Below the pieces are notes generated by a model. The model worked only from the letters and a program-made list of their open reading frames with translations. It was not told where the DNA came from and searched no databases. From Christensenella sp. UBA2853 (lineage in GTDB: Bacteria; Bacillota; Clostridia; Christensenellales; Aristaeellaceae), in NCBI GenBank assembly GCA_002350845.1, contig DEFL01000057.1, positions 1-64,000 of the forward strand: 64,000 bases of DNA. The letters run 5' to 3'. The translations under genes and the position numbers were made by a program. This document shows positions 24,792 to 33,370 of this stretch, piece by piece. Each line of letters begins with the position of its first letter. Position 1 is the first letter of the stretch.

Positions 24792-26543
24792 ATGAACATG
24801 CTGCTGAAACTGAGCAAAGAAGCCATCCGCTACAAAGGGCTGTACATTCTGGCGATCCTGTCCACCCTGTGCCTGACGGGCGTCAACCTCATTGCCCCGA
24901 GGGTCCTCTCCTCCATGACCGGCTTTGTCAGCCGCGGCGTGGATGACGCAGGCCTTCGTCAGATCAGCACCCTGACGCTGATCCTCGTCCTCCTCTATCT
25001 TCTCCGCATTCTCTTCCGCTTTATGAGCAATTATCTTGCCCACAAGGCGGCCTGGTTTCTGGTGGGCGACCTTCGGACCAAGACATATGACAAGCTGGAA
25101 CGCATGCACCTGGGCTATTTCCACGACAAGCAGACCGGCGACCTCATGAGCCGCGTGGTCAATGACACCCGGGACTTTGAGCTTCTTTATGCACACATGA
25201 TCCCGGAAACCATCACGCACATCGTGACCTTTCTCGGGGTGCTGATCATTCTCCTCACCATCAACAGCACCCTCGCCCTCATCACCTGCGCGCCGATCCC
25301 CTTCATTTTCGCCTCCGGTATTGTCTTTTCCAAGAAAGTCCGCCCCTATTTCCGCGCCTCGCAGAAAAAGATGGGTGAGCTCAACGGAAAACTGCAGGAC
25401 AATCTCTCGGGCATCCATGAAATCCAGTCCTTCGGCCGCGAGGAGTATGAAACCGAGCGCGTCAATGAAAAGAATTTCCAGCACATCCACGCCATGCTCA
25501 AGGCCCTCAAGATCAGTGCGGTCTTCCATCCCTCGGTCGAATTCATTTCCTCCATCGGCACCGTGCTGGTCGTCGGCTTCGGCGGTCTCCTTGCCTACCG
25601 CGGGCAGCTGAGTGTCGAGGACATTGTGGCCTTCATGCTCTATCTCGGTCTCTTCTATGCCCCGGTGACGGGCCTGGCGAACCTCCTGGAAAACATGCAG
25701 CAGTCCATGGCCGGCGCAGAGCGCGTCCTGGCGGTGCTCGACGCCCCGTGCGAGATTGTGGACCGTCCCGGTGCCAAAAGGCTCGAGCATGTCACCGGCG
25801 ACATCACCTTCGATCATGTCTCCTTCTCCTATGACAACCGCGTCCCTGTTCTCAATGACGTTTCCTTCCACTGCGCGCCGGGAAAGATGCTCGCGCTGGT
25901 GGGCCCGACGGGCGTTGGCAAGACGACACTGACGCAGCTCATCTCCCGTTTCTATGAGCCCACCTCCGGCCGGATTCTCATTGACGGAACAGACCTCAAT
26001 GACATCACGCTGGAAAGCCTCAGGCAGAACATTTCCCCGGTGCTTCAGGACACGTTCCTCTTTAACGGCACGATTGCCGAGAACATCGGGTATGCGACAC
26101 CCAGCGCCACGCAGGAGGAAATCGAGGCCGCCGCGAAGGCCGCCAACATCCACGAGGACATCATGGCCATGCCGGAGGGCTACAGCACCCAGGTCGGCGA
26201 ACGCGGTCTGCGGCTCTCGGGCGGACAGAAGCAGCGCGTCGCCATCGCGAGGGCCATTCTCCGCCGCTCCCCCATCATTATCCTGGATGAAGCCACGGCC
26301 GCGGTCGATGTCGAGACGGAAAGGCAGATTCAGGAAGCCATTGCCGGCCTCGCCGGGCAGAAGACGATCATCGCCATTGCGCACCGCCTCTCCACCATCC
26401 GCAATGCGGATCTCATCCTGGTCATCGAGGACGGCAAGGTCAAAGAACAGGGCACGCACGATGAGCTCGTCGCCCTCGGCGGCAGCTATGCCCGCATGAA
26501 CCGCATTCAGAACACGACCGGCAGCCAGAAGGGCATTGCCTGA
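24792..26543 (+). CDS. ABC exporter, fused permease and ATPase (MsbA/MdlB type)
   Basis: 583 residues. Six membrane helices (about 15-300) followed by an ATPase domain with Walker A GPTGVGKTT (near 370), Q-loop, signature LSGGQKQR (near 475), Walker B IIILDEAT (near 496) and the switch histidine in IAHRLSTI. Functions as a homodimer or half of a heterodimer exporting a lipid, drug or peptide; a single half-transporter gene is present here, so homodimer is the simpler reading. AAAGGAT upstream of the ATG. Confidence 0.93.
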   Translation: MNMLLKLSKEAIRYKGLYILAILSTLCLTGVNLIAPRVLSSMTGFVSRGVDDAGLRQISTLTLILVLLYLLRILFRFMSNYLAHKAAWFLVGDLRTKTYDKLERMHLGYFHDKQTGDLMSRVVNDTRDFELLYAHMIPETITHIVTFLGVLIILLTINSTLALITCAPIPFIFASGIVFSKKVRPYFRASQKKMGELNGKLQDNLSGIHEIQSFGREEYETERVNEKNFQHIHAMLKALKISAVFHPSVEFISSIGTVLVVGFGGLLAYRGQLSVEDIVAFMLYLGLFYAPVTGLANLLENMQQSMAGAERVLAVLDAPCEIVDRPGAKRLEHVTGDITFDHVSFSYDNRVPVLNDVSFHCAPGKMLALVGPTGVGKTTLTQLISRFYEPTSGRILIDGTDLNDITLESLRQNISPVLQDTFLFNGTIAENIGYATPSATQEEIEAAAKAANIHEDIMAMPEGYSTQVGERGLRLSGGQKQRVAIARAILRRSPIIILDEATAAVDVETERQIQEAIAGLAGQKTIIAIAHRLSTIRNADLILVIEDGKVKEQGTHDELVALGGSYARMNRIQNTTGSQKGIA

Positions 26544-26562
26544 AAAAACAGAACCAACCCAA

Positions 26563-26598
26563 AAGATCACCCTGTGTCGTTTGGCACAGGGTGATCTT
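26563..26598. terminator. Bidirectional terminator between exporter and MFS genes
   Basis: Perfect 14-bp inverted repeat (26563-26576 and 26585-26598, AAGATCACCCTGTG) with an 8-base loop between two convergent genes. Confidence 0.85.
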
Positions 26599-26614
26599 CG
26601 TTTCTTAAGAAAGG

Positions 26615-28033
26615 TTACTCCGCTTCGCCTTCCCCGACCTTGTTCAGGTCGGTGCCCTTGGTTTCCTTCACCTTCAGCTTGAGGAAGATGATGCTGAAGA
26701 GCATGATGGGAACGAACAGACAGAGCTGGAACATGCCGATATTGGCCGAGCCGATGCTGGCATAGAAAATGCCCACGAGCATGGTCACAATCAGGTTGGA
26801 GATATAGGCGTAGGAGATGACCGCCATGACCGTCGCGCGGATGCGGGTCGGGGCGGATTCACCGGGCAGCACAAGGAAGAGCAGGTCCGAGAGCGACCAC
26901 ATGCCGCCAAACATGATGCCGTTGGCCAGTGCGAGCGCAACAGGTCCGATTCCGATCTTCGAGCCGAAGACAAACACGCACTGTCCGAGAATCGCCATGA
27001 TGCCGAAGAGCACGCCGGAATTCTTTCTGCCGAGCGCATCGGTCGCAAACCCGGAGAAGAAGGCGCAGATCGCATAGACAATGGGCTCAATGATGAGGAA
27101 CAGGTTGATATCCTCGTCCGTCATATGGCCGCCGGCCAGCATGATCTCATTGGTATAACCGGAAAAGGCAATGCCCATGGAGAAGACGAAGAGCACAATC
27201 ACGACCATGCGCAGCTGTTTGGAGTGCACAATGTAGCGCACCGCTTCGCCGATGCTGCTCTTCTGGGAATTGCCTGCCTCCTCTTCCTTCCTGCGATCCT
27301 CATCGCTCTTTTCGAGCCATGCGATGCGCTTCTGGAGGAAGACCGGGGTTTCCCGGGTAAAGAGCCAGGCGACGATGGCAATCGCAATGGCGATGATGAC
27401 GGGGATCAGGTAGACCATGCGCCAGGTGCTCACATCCGCGGGATTGTAGAACATGGAGCGGAACACGCCGATCAGGGAGACGGACAGAAGACCGATGCCC
27501 TTGGTGATCGAGCAGAGCTTGGCTCTGTGCTCAATGGGCGCTGTTTCCATGAGGTAGATGACCTGCATGTCATTGGGCGTGAAGAAAGCGGTGATGCACA
27601 CGCCGACAATATAGATATAGGGATTCGGGGCAATCATGGCGACAAGCAGCCCGATCCCCATGCCCAGGGTATTGATGAACAGGAAGATTTTGCGTCCGAA
27701 TCGGTCCGCCAGTGTGCGGTAGAGCGGGTTGATCGCCGTGATCAGGTAGGACGGGATCGTCGCGATGGCCAGCACACTGATCGCGTTGCTGTACTCGGGC
27801 GTATTCGGATCCGAGTTCGGGACTTTGAACAGATCAAAGATCGTGTAGGTACGCATGATGCCGTTCATGTTCGAACTGATTTCATCGGCGATATAGATGA
27901 TCGTCAGGACCACAAGGAGAAACCAGAAACCATGGACCAGGGACGGTTTTGCAGCACTTTTCTTCAGTCGGGCGAGCTCCCGCATCTCCCGCTGATGGCG
28001 GCGCTGTGTCTGCTCGGCAGTTTCCTTTTTCAT
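26615..28033 (-). CDS. MFS transporter
   Basis: 472 residues from ATG 28033, which has GGAGG seven bases upstream; the longer frame has none. A basic, charged cytoplasmic N-terminus (about 50 residues) precedes 12 membrane helices. The MFS loop motif between TM2 and TM3 appears as ADRFGRKIFLF, and the second-half counterpart as TDALGRKNSG. Organisation resembles sugar/metabolite porters; substrate unknown. It lies downstream of the TetR gene on the same strand with a 232-base gap containing a possible -10 (TATAAT, 28172-28177), so TetR may regulate it. Confidence 0.88.
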   Translation of the reverse strand: MKKETAEQTQRRHQREMRELARLKKSAAKPSLVHGFWFLLVVLTIIYIADEISSNMNGIMRTYTIFDLFKVPNSDPNTPEYSNAISVLAIATIPSYLITAINPLYRTLADRFGRKIFLFINTLGMGIGLLVAMIAPNPYIYIVGVCITAFFTPNDMQVIYLMETAPIEHRAKLCSITKGIGLLSVSLIGVFRSMFYNPADVSTWRMVYLIPVIIAIAIAIVAWLFTRETPVFLQKRIAWLEKSDEDRRKEEEAGNSQKSSIGEAVRYIVHSKQLRMVVIVLFVFSMGIAFSGYTNEIMLAGGHMTDEDINLFLIIEPIVYAICAFFSGFATDALGRKNSGVLFGIMAILGQCVFVFGSKIGIGPVALALANGIMFGGMWSLSDLLFLVLPGESAPTRIRATVMAVISYAYISNLIVTMLVGIFYASIGSANIGMFQLCLFVPIMLFSIIFLKLKVKETKGTDLNKVGEGEAE

Positions 28034-28265
28034 CAAAAGACCTCCAGGCGTTTCATGTTTTTTGCAGTCGGAAAGACCGGCCGCATGGTCCGGCCGGAGG
28101 GATTCCTGTTGCACCGCCTGCGGCCGCTGAAAGGGCCGGGGGGCGGGACTGCATCTGCTGTTGTCCAGAGCATTATAGCACGGATTTGCCCAATCCGGGA
28201 TGAAAAAGCATATTTTTTGTCAAATCTAGCCTTTCAAGTCTTCTCTGCCGGTCTGAACGGACCCG

Positions 28266-28826
28266 TCATGACCGGCAGACCCTTCCGGCCAGCTCCAGGA
28301 TCAGCGCACTCTCCTTTTCCGGCGTGGCGCGCTCCGCCCGGTTGATCCACTCGGTCAGCAGATGAAAGCTCCCATGGATCGCAAAGGCCATGGTGGCTTC
28401 CCTTCGTTCCATGTCTGTGCACCCACGCAGGGAAGCTTCCAGAAGATCGCCGACCTTGGGCAGGGAAAAGAGCCGGTCGGCAAACCCCGGCATCTCGCTG
28501 TGATTGAGGAGGAGTCTGGCCACCTGCAGATGATCCTGAAGGTACGTCAGCACCAGCGCCACCTTTTCGTGCACATGCTCCCGGTTTTCCGGGTCCGCTG
28601 AGGCAAGACACGCCGCTATATCCTCCAGAAACTGCGCGCAGATCTCCTCAAAGAGGTCATACTGACTGCCGTAATGATGATAGAAGGTCGTGCGGTTGAT
28701 CCCTGCCTTCTGGCAGAGCTCCCGAATGGACACACTCCTGAGGGACCGGTCCCTGAGCATCTCCAGCAGCGCCTCCGAAAGCCGCTGCCGTGTTCGTCTG
28801 ACCCTGAGATTCTCCCTGTTTTCCAT
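28266..28826 (-). CDS. TetR-family transcriptional regulator
   Basis: 186 residues from ATG 28826 (GGAGG seven bases upstream). The N-terminal helix-turn-helix is visible as SIRELCQKAGINRTTFYHHYG (about residues 34-54), with the following YDLFEEI typical of the TetR fold; the C-terminus resembles the TetR_C_7/DhaS-type domain. Divergent from the TSUP-kinase fusion and upstream of the MFS gene, it may control either or both. Confidence 0.9.
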   Translation of the reverse strand: MENRENLRVRRTRQRLSEALLEMLRDRSLRSVSIRELCQKAGINRTTFYHHYGSQYDLFEEICAQFLEDIAACLASADPENREHVHEKVALVLTYLQDHLQVARLLLNHSEMPGFADRLFSLPKVGDLLEASLRGCTDMERREATMAFAIHGSFHLLTEWINRAERATPEKESALILELAGRVCRS

Positions 28827-28840
28827 CTTCCATCCTCCAA

Positions 28841-28895
28841 ATCGACACTTTTCGAGCATCTGTCGGTTGCAAAGTCAACACGTGTCGAATATATT
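28841..28895 (+). promoter_or_regulatory. Divergent control region with promoter and inverted repeat
   Basis: A plus-strand promoter for the TSUP-kinase fusion reads -35 TTGCAA (28867-28872), 17-base spacer, -10 TATATT (28890-28895). An inverted repeat TCGACAC (28842-28848) / GTGTCGA (28882-28888) brackets the -35 and falls in the spacer, a plausible place for TetR binding. Confidence 0.5.
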
Positions 28896-28950
28896 CTGAG
28901 CAGACGCTTTCATCCTGTCAAGACCTGACATGCTCCGGGGAGGCTGGAAC

Positions 28951-30456
28951 ATGGAATTCATCTGGTACCTCATCGCATCCATCGGCGCCGGAATCGGCAC
29001 CGGGCTGGCCGGGCTCTCCGCCGCCACGGTCATGGTTCCGATCCTCATTGTCCTCTGCCCGTCCTTTTCCGGGGAAACCGGGGCCTATCAGGCGACCGCC
29101 ATCGCGCTCGCCTCGGATATTCTCGGATCCGCCGTCACCACCTGGACCTATGCCCGGCACAAAAACATTGACCTCAGGCGCGGCTGGATCATGCTCGTCT
29201 GCATCCTGACCATGTGCACGGTGGGCAGCTGGGCGGCCTATCTCGCGGGGAATGTGGTCCTGGGCACCTTTACGCTCTTTCTGACCTTTGCCATCGGCAT
29301 CCGCTTTCTTGTAAAGCCCGATACCACCAGAGAAGATGCGCCGCCCAAAGGCTCCGCACTGGACTGGAAAGGCGTCCTGATTTCGCTCTTTTTCGGCCTC
29401 ACGATCGGTTTTGGAACCGGCTTTGTCGGCACCGGCGGGGGCATGATGATGCTGGTGGTCTTTACCGTCTTCCTCGGCATGGACCTGAAGACCGCCGTCG
29501 GCACGAGCACCTTCATCATGACCTTTACCGCACTCATTGCCTCCGTCAGCCACATCCTGATCCATCCGGCCATTCTCTTTGAAAAATGGGATGTCCTGCT
29601 GCTGTGCATGGCGGTCGCCACCGTGTGCTCCCTGGTCTCCGCCCGCTTTGCCAACCGCGTCCCCAACCGCACCGTCGGCCTGGTCACGGGCGCTGTGCTG
29701 ACCGTGCTCGGGCTTTCCATGCTGCTGCTCCACTTTCGCCTGGAAATCGCTGCCCTTCCCTTTTTCAGAGGGATCTGCATCTGTCTTCTGAACCTGATCG
29801 TCTACCTGGTCCCGAGCGTCCTGATCCTTCTGGCCATCCGTCTCCTCACGCATCTTCCGTCCTTTGTCTTTCGCAAACTGCTCCACATCGTTGCCTTTAC
29901 ATGCTTTACCGTCATGATGCTCTCCACCCGGCAGTGGGAGGACGCCGCGCTCACCTGTCTCCTCCTTGCGGCCGTCATCTATCCCCTGCTCTCACTCGCC
30001 GAGCGCTTTCCCTGGTACGGTCCGCTGTTTGTCCAGAAGTCTCCCGGCGAAGTCAAGCGCAGCATGGTGATGCTGTTTCTCATGTTCGCCGCCGTCATTT
30101 CCCTGGCGTGGGGACTCCTCGGGCAGCCGGTCGCAGCAGCGGCAGCGATCCTGATGTGGGGACTGGGCGATGCCGTGGCAGCCCTCATAGGCATCCCCTT
30201 CGGAAAGCACAAAGTCCTCTTTCCTCCCGTGTGCGGAAAAAAATCCTGGGAGGGATCCGCGGCCATGCTCGCCGTTTCCCTTTTGGCGGGGACCGTGCTG
30301 CTCTCGCTCTTCGGCGGCGTTTCTGTGCCGTACGCGTTTTTGTGCGCTGCCTGTACGGCGCTTCTGGGCACCCTGGTCGAGCTCTTATCTCCCAGCGAAT
30401 GGGATACGGTCACCGTGCCCGTCGCCATGCTGACCGTCCTGCTCCTGATGCTCTGA
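28951..30456 (+). CDS. Fusion of a TSUP (TauE/SafE) transporter and a CTP-dependent polyprenol kinase-like domain
   Basis: 501 residues in one uninterrupted frame, start ATG 28951 with GGGGAGG upstream. Residues about 1-250 form two TSUP repeats (GIGTGLAGLSAATVMVP and FGTGFVGTGGGMMMLV), the anion/organosulfonate exporter fold. Residues about 275-501 match the dolichol/phytol kinase and CDP-diglyceride synthase-like membrane family: FRKLLHI (near 308), EVKRSMVM, GLGDAVAALIG (near 405), GKKSWEGS (near 430) and LVELLSPSEWD. About 14-16 membrane helices in total. A combined export/lipid-phosphorylation role is only inference; the fusion itself is read directly. Confidence 0.85.
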   Translation: MEFIWYLIASIGAGIGTGLAGLSAATVMVPILIVLCPSFSGETGAYQATAIALASDILGSAVTTWTYARHKNIDLRRGWIMLVCILTMCTVGSWAAYLAGNVVLGTFTLFLTFAIGIRFLVKPDTTREDAPPKGSALDWKGVLISLFFGLTIGFGTGFVGTGGGMMMLVVFTVFLGMDLKTAVGTSTFIMTFTALIASVSHILIHPAILFEKWDVLLLCMAVATVCSLVSARFANRVPNRTVGLVTGAVLTVLGLSMLLLHFRLEIAALPFFRGICICLLNLIVYLVPSVLILLAIRLLTHLPSFVFRKLLHIVAFTCFTVMMLSTRQWEDAALTCLLLAAVIYPLLSLAERFPWYGPLFVQKSPGEVKRSMVMLFLMFAAVISLAWGLLGQPVAAAAAILMWGLGDAVAALIGIPFGKHKVLFPPVCGKKSWEGSAAMLAVSLLAGTVLLSLFGGVSVPYAFLCAACTALLGTLVELLSPSEWDTVTVPVAMLTVLLLML

Positions 30457-30478
30457 CACCTTTTCCCAAGGCATTTCA

Positions 30479-30508
30479 TGACCGTCCGCCCGCCGGGCGG
30501 TCTTTTTC
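30479..30508 (+). terminator. Terminator after the TSUP-kinase fusion
   Basis: Short GC-rich stem CCGCCC/GGGCGG (30486-30491, 30495-30500), extendable by GACC/GGTC-type pairs, followed by TCTTTTT. Confidence 0.65.
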
Positions 30509-30626
30509 TGTGCCTGGATTCGTACAAGATTCTTCTTGCTTTTTTTCTCCTGTCGTTGTACGCTCTTTTCTGCGGGCAGACGATGCTTCCTCTGCCTGTA
30601 TCTCATTCCACCTCAAGGAGGCCCCT

Positions 30627-31277
30627 ATGCAGAAACTGCTCACGGATCAATTCAAAACCATGCCCTGGAACGAAGTGGACAGTGTCGTCTATGACATCGG
30701 CAACGTGCTGATCCGTTTCGATCCCCAATATATGCTTGACGTTCTTTTCCCCGGCGAGGAGGAGCTCCATGCTGTCCTGCTGCGGAAGATTTTCCTCTCC
30801 CCCTACTGGGTCATGCTGGATCACGGCACGATTACGGTGGATGAAGCCTGTGAGGCGATGGTCGGTGAAGACCCTGAACTGCACGAGGAAATCCGCCACG
30901 TGCTCGACCACTGGTCGGATCTCATCACGCCCATTCCTGAGGGCGTCCACTCCATGGAAGTGGCAAAGGAGCACGGCAAGAAGCTGTATCTTCTCTCCAA
31001 TTACAACAATGTCTTTTTCGAGCAGGCTGAAGCCCGCTTCGATTTCCTGCGTGAGCCCTTCGTTTCCGGCCGGATCGTCTCCGCTTATTTCCACATGCTC
31101 AAGCCGGAACTGCGGATGTACGAAAAGCTCACCTCCACCTACGGCCTGGATCCGGCCCGCACCGTCTTTATCGACGACGCTGCCGTCAATGCTGCCGGAG
31201 CCATCGGGGCCGGCTGGAAGGCCATCTGGGATGCTGCTCCCGGTGTTCTCTCCAGCTTTATGGGGTTTGACCTCTGA
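30627..31277 (+). CDS. HAD-superfamily phosphatase, YihX-like
   Basis: 216 residues. Motif I is VVYDIGNVLIRFDP with nucleophile Asp23; the DxGN form is characteristic of the YihX-like HAD-IA subgroup, which dephosphorylates sugar phosphates such as glucose-1-phosphate. Motif II LLSNYN, motif III MLKPE (near 159) and motif IV VFIDDAAVN (near 181) are intact. AAGGAGG precedes the ATG at 30627; the frame is open upstream but contains only the antisense of the preceding gene. Single gene between two terminators. Confidence 0.9.
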   Translation: MQKLLTDQFKTMPWNEVDSVVYDIGNVLIRFDPQYMLDVLFPGEEELHAVLLRKIFLSPYWVMLDHGTITVDEACEAMVGEDPELHEEIRHVLDHWSDLITPIPEGVHSMEVAKEHGKKLYLLSNYNNVFFEQAEARFDFLREPFVSGRIVSAYFHMLKPELRMYEKLTSTYGLDPARTVFIDDAAVNAAGAIGAGWKAIWDAAPGVLSSFMGFDL

Positions 31278-31300
31278 TCTCCTCTCCATCCTTCACCGTC

Positions 31301-31367
31301 ATAAAAAAACAGACCGCAGAGTACAGCGTCAACCATGGATGATCTGTGCTCTGCGTTCTTTTTTATG
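31301..31367. terminator. Bidirectional terminator
   Basis: Inverted repeat with arms around CGCAGAGTACAG (31315-31326) and CTGTGCTCTGCG (31343-31354), one mismatch, flanked by A7 on one side and T6 on the other, between the convergent HAD and LacI genes. Confidence 0.8.
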
Positions 31368-32391
31368 GAACGATTGGAACGAATGCGAATGCAGGCGGTG
31401 CTGTGCTCCCCTCGTCATACAGCCGCACCGGAAGGATCACTTCCCGTCCCGGGAGGGACGGGTTTTCAATTCTGGACATCAGGAGGGAGACGGCATGCTG
31501 CGCGGCATCATTCTTTTCCGTATAGACGCTGGTGACGCCAGGCAGGTAGGAAAAGTCCCCCCGCAGATGGTCAAAGCTCACCAGAGAAACCTCTTCCGGC
31601 ACGCGGACCTTTCTCTCTTCCAGTGCCCGCAGGGCAAAGAAGGCAATCTCATCGCGGAATGAGATGATCGCCGTGTAATGAACAGGAAACAGCACATCGC
31701 GGATGGATTCATCCGCCAGATTATGGTTTCCGTGAATAATCCGAAGCGTATCCATCGGGAGTTCCCTCTCCCGCAGGGCCCTGAGGCAGCCCTCCAGACG
31801 GTCGACCTGTGAACTGGAGTAGTCCGGTCCTGCCAGATACAGGATGCGCCGGTGTCCCAGGGAAAGCAGGTGGTCCATGGCCAGGTACCCGCCCTGCTCG
31901 TCATCGCTGCGCACAATATCGGCTTCCACCCCCTCGGCATAGCGGTCCATCAGGACCAGGGGAATCCCATGTGCCTGGATATATTCGATTTTTTTCCTGT
32001 CACCCAGGTTCGGGAAATAGATGATGCCGTCCATGGATTGGGAGATGGCGGCCTGAATCATCTGCATGCTCAGCGCGCCGTCCGAGCGTGTGCAGAGAAT
32101 CATCTCGTTATAATCCGCATTGCGCAGTTCCGGATCCAGCCGGCTCAGCATCCGGCAGAAGTGGAGATTTCTCACGTCGTTGATGATGACCGCGACGGTG
32201 TTTCTTCTCCCGGAGCGCAGAGAGGAAGCCAGGGTATTGGGAATATAGCCGAGCTTTTCCGCTGCCTCCCGGATCTTCTGCCGGGTCGTGGCCGGCAATC
32301 GCGGGTCATCCCGCATCCCGCGGGAAACCGTATTGGCCGTATAGCCGCACGCTTTGGCGATATCCTTCAGCGTAACCCGCTCTGTCCCCAT
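31363..32391 (-). CDS. LacI-family regulator at the end of the second fructan-locus importer operon
   Basis: 342 residues. Helix-turn-helix VTLKDIAKACGYTANTVSRGM, hinge and a periplasmic-binding-like sensor domain. It lies 121 bases downstream of a sugar importer operon and has its own promoter. Two operator-like palindromes with central CG near the importer promoter (35708-35725 and 35775-35788) are its natural candidate targets. GAGG precedes the ATG. Confidence 0.9.
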   Translation of the reverse strand: MGTERVTLKDIAKACGYTANTVSRGMRDDPRLPATTRQKIREAAEKLGYIPNTLASSLRSGRRNTVAVIINDVRNLHFCRMLSRLDPELRNADYNEMILCTRSDGALSMQMIQAAISQSMDGIIYFPNLGDRKKIEYIQAHGIPLVLMDRYAEGVEADIVRSDDEQGGYLAMDHLLSLGHRRILYLAGPDYSSSQVDRLEGCLRALRERELPMDTLRIIHGNHNLADESIRDVLFPVHYTAIISFRDEIAFFALRALEERKVRVPEEVSLVSFDHLRGDFSYLPGVTSVYTEKNDAAQHAVSLLMSRIENPSLPGREVILPVRLYDEGSTAPPAFAFVPIVP

Positions 32392-32419
32392 GCTTCCTCA
32401 TCCCCTTTCATCCGGAAGT

Positions 32420-32448
32420 ACTGTATCATGCCTGCGCGGGCTTGACAA
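32420..32448 (-). promoter_or_regulatory. Promoter of the LacI gene
   Basis: Minus strand: -35 TTGTCA (32443-32448), 17-base spacer, -10 TACAGT (32420-32425), about 30 bases upstream of the start codon. Confidence 0.6.
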
Positions 32449-32511
32449 GTCTGGAGTCAGCAAAAGCAGTGATGCTTCACGGGGATCTGTGTGATCGTGT
32501 GGGCTGTCCAC

Positions 32512-33369
32512 TCATCCTTTCACGCTGCCGGCCGTGAGTCCGGTAATAAAGGTCTTCTGTGCAAAGAGATAAATGACAACAATCGGGACAACCGCCATGA
32601 CAGCCCCGGGCATCAGCACGTCATAGGCATTGCCGTACGGCGTGATGGTCGTGCCCATGCCGATGGGAATGGTATGCTTCGTCTCACTCTGCAGGATGAT
32701 CATCGGCCAGAGCAGATTATTCCAGCTGTTCATGCAGCTCAGAATGGTCATCGCCCCGAACGCAGGGATCAGGATCGGCACCATGATCCGCCAGAAAATG
32801 CCGTAATCCGAGCATCCGTCGATCCTTCCCGCTTCCATCAGTTCTCTGGGAATCCCCAGGCAGTACTGGCGGAAGAAAAAGATCATGAACGGCGGCACAA
32901 GGTACGGGATCACCACGCCGAAATACGTGTTCATCATTTTGATCCGGATCATCATCTGATACATGGGCAGCAGCAGGATCTCAAAGGGCAGCATCATGAC
33001 AACCAGCACCAGGGTGAAGATCAGATTGCGGCCTTTGAACTGATACATCGCCAAGCCGTACCCGACCAGGGAGCCGAAAAAGAGGCCGATGCCGGTCTGC
33101 ATAATCATGATGATCGCGCTCGACTTGTACCAGTGCCAGTACACACCGTCTCTGTAGGTGTTCAGGGCTGTATAGTTGTCAAACGAAGAGATGCCCGGAT
33201 CGAACCGCAGTGTCAGACCATACCGCATCATCTCCGTGCCCGGCTTCAGGGAACTCATGAACATGAAGGCGAACGGCACCATCGCAAACACCGCAACCAG
33301 GATCATCAGTGCAGTCGCCAGCACGCTCAGCACAGTCCGTTTTTTCCGGTCAATCTTATTCGATGCCAT
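32512..33369 (-). CDS. Sugar ABC transporter permease, MalG-like
   Basis: 285 residues, six membrane helices, EAA loop as MEAGRIDGCSDYGIFWRIMVPI and the typical C-terminus GLTAGSVKG. Pairs with the permease gene directly upstream (one base between stop and start). AGGAGGAG precedes the ATG. Part of an SBP-permease-permease operon next to fructan-degrading genes; substrate is probably a sugar or oligosaccharide, not readable more exactly. Confidence 0.92.
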   Translation of the reverse strand: MASNKIDRKKRTVLSVLATALMILVAVFAMVPFAFMFMSSLKPGTEMMRYGLTLRFDPGISSFDNYTALNTYRDGVYWHWYKSSAIIMIMQTGIGLFFGSLVGYGLAMYQFKGRNLIFTLVLVVMMLPFEILLLPMYQMMIRIKMMNTYFGVVIPYLVPPFMIFFFRQYCLGIPRELMEAGRIDGCSDYGIFWRIMVPILIPAFGAMTILSCMNSWNNLLWPMIILQSETKHTIPIGMGTTITPYGNAYDVLMPGAVMAVVPIVVIYLFAQKTFITGLTAGSVKG

Positions 33370-33370
33370 G

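Noticed and set aside
24753..26570. A 605-codon minus-strand open frame opposite the ABC exporter
   Set aside because: Antisense of a complete ABC exporter with all motifs; no start signals of its own.
29586..30626. Long N-terminal extension of the HAD phosphatase
   Set aside because: The frame is open upstream, but that part overlaps the transporter-kinase fusion in another frame, and the AAGGAGG at 30615-30621 fixes the start at 30627.
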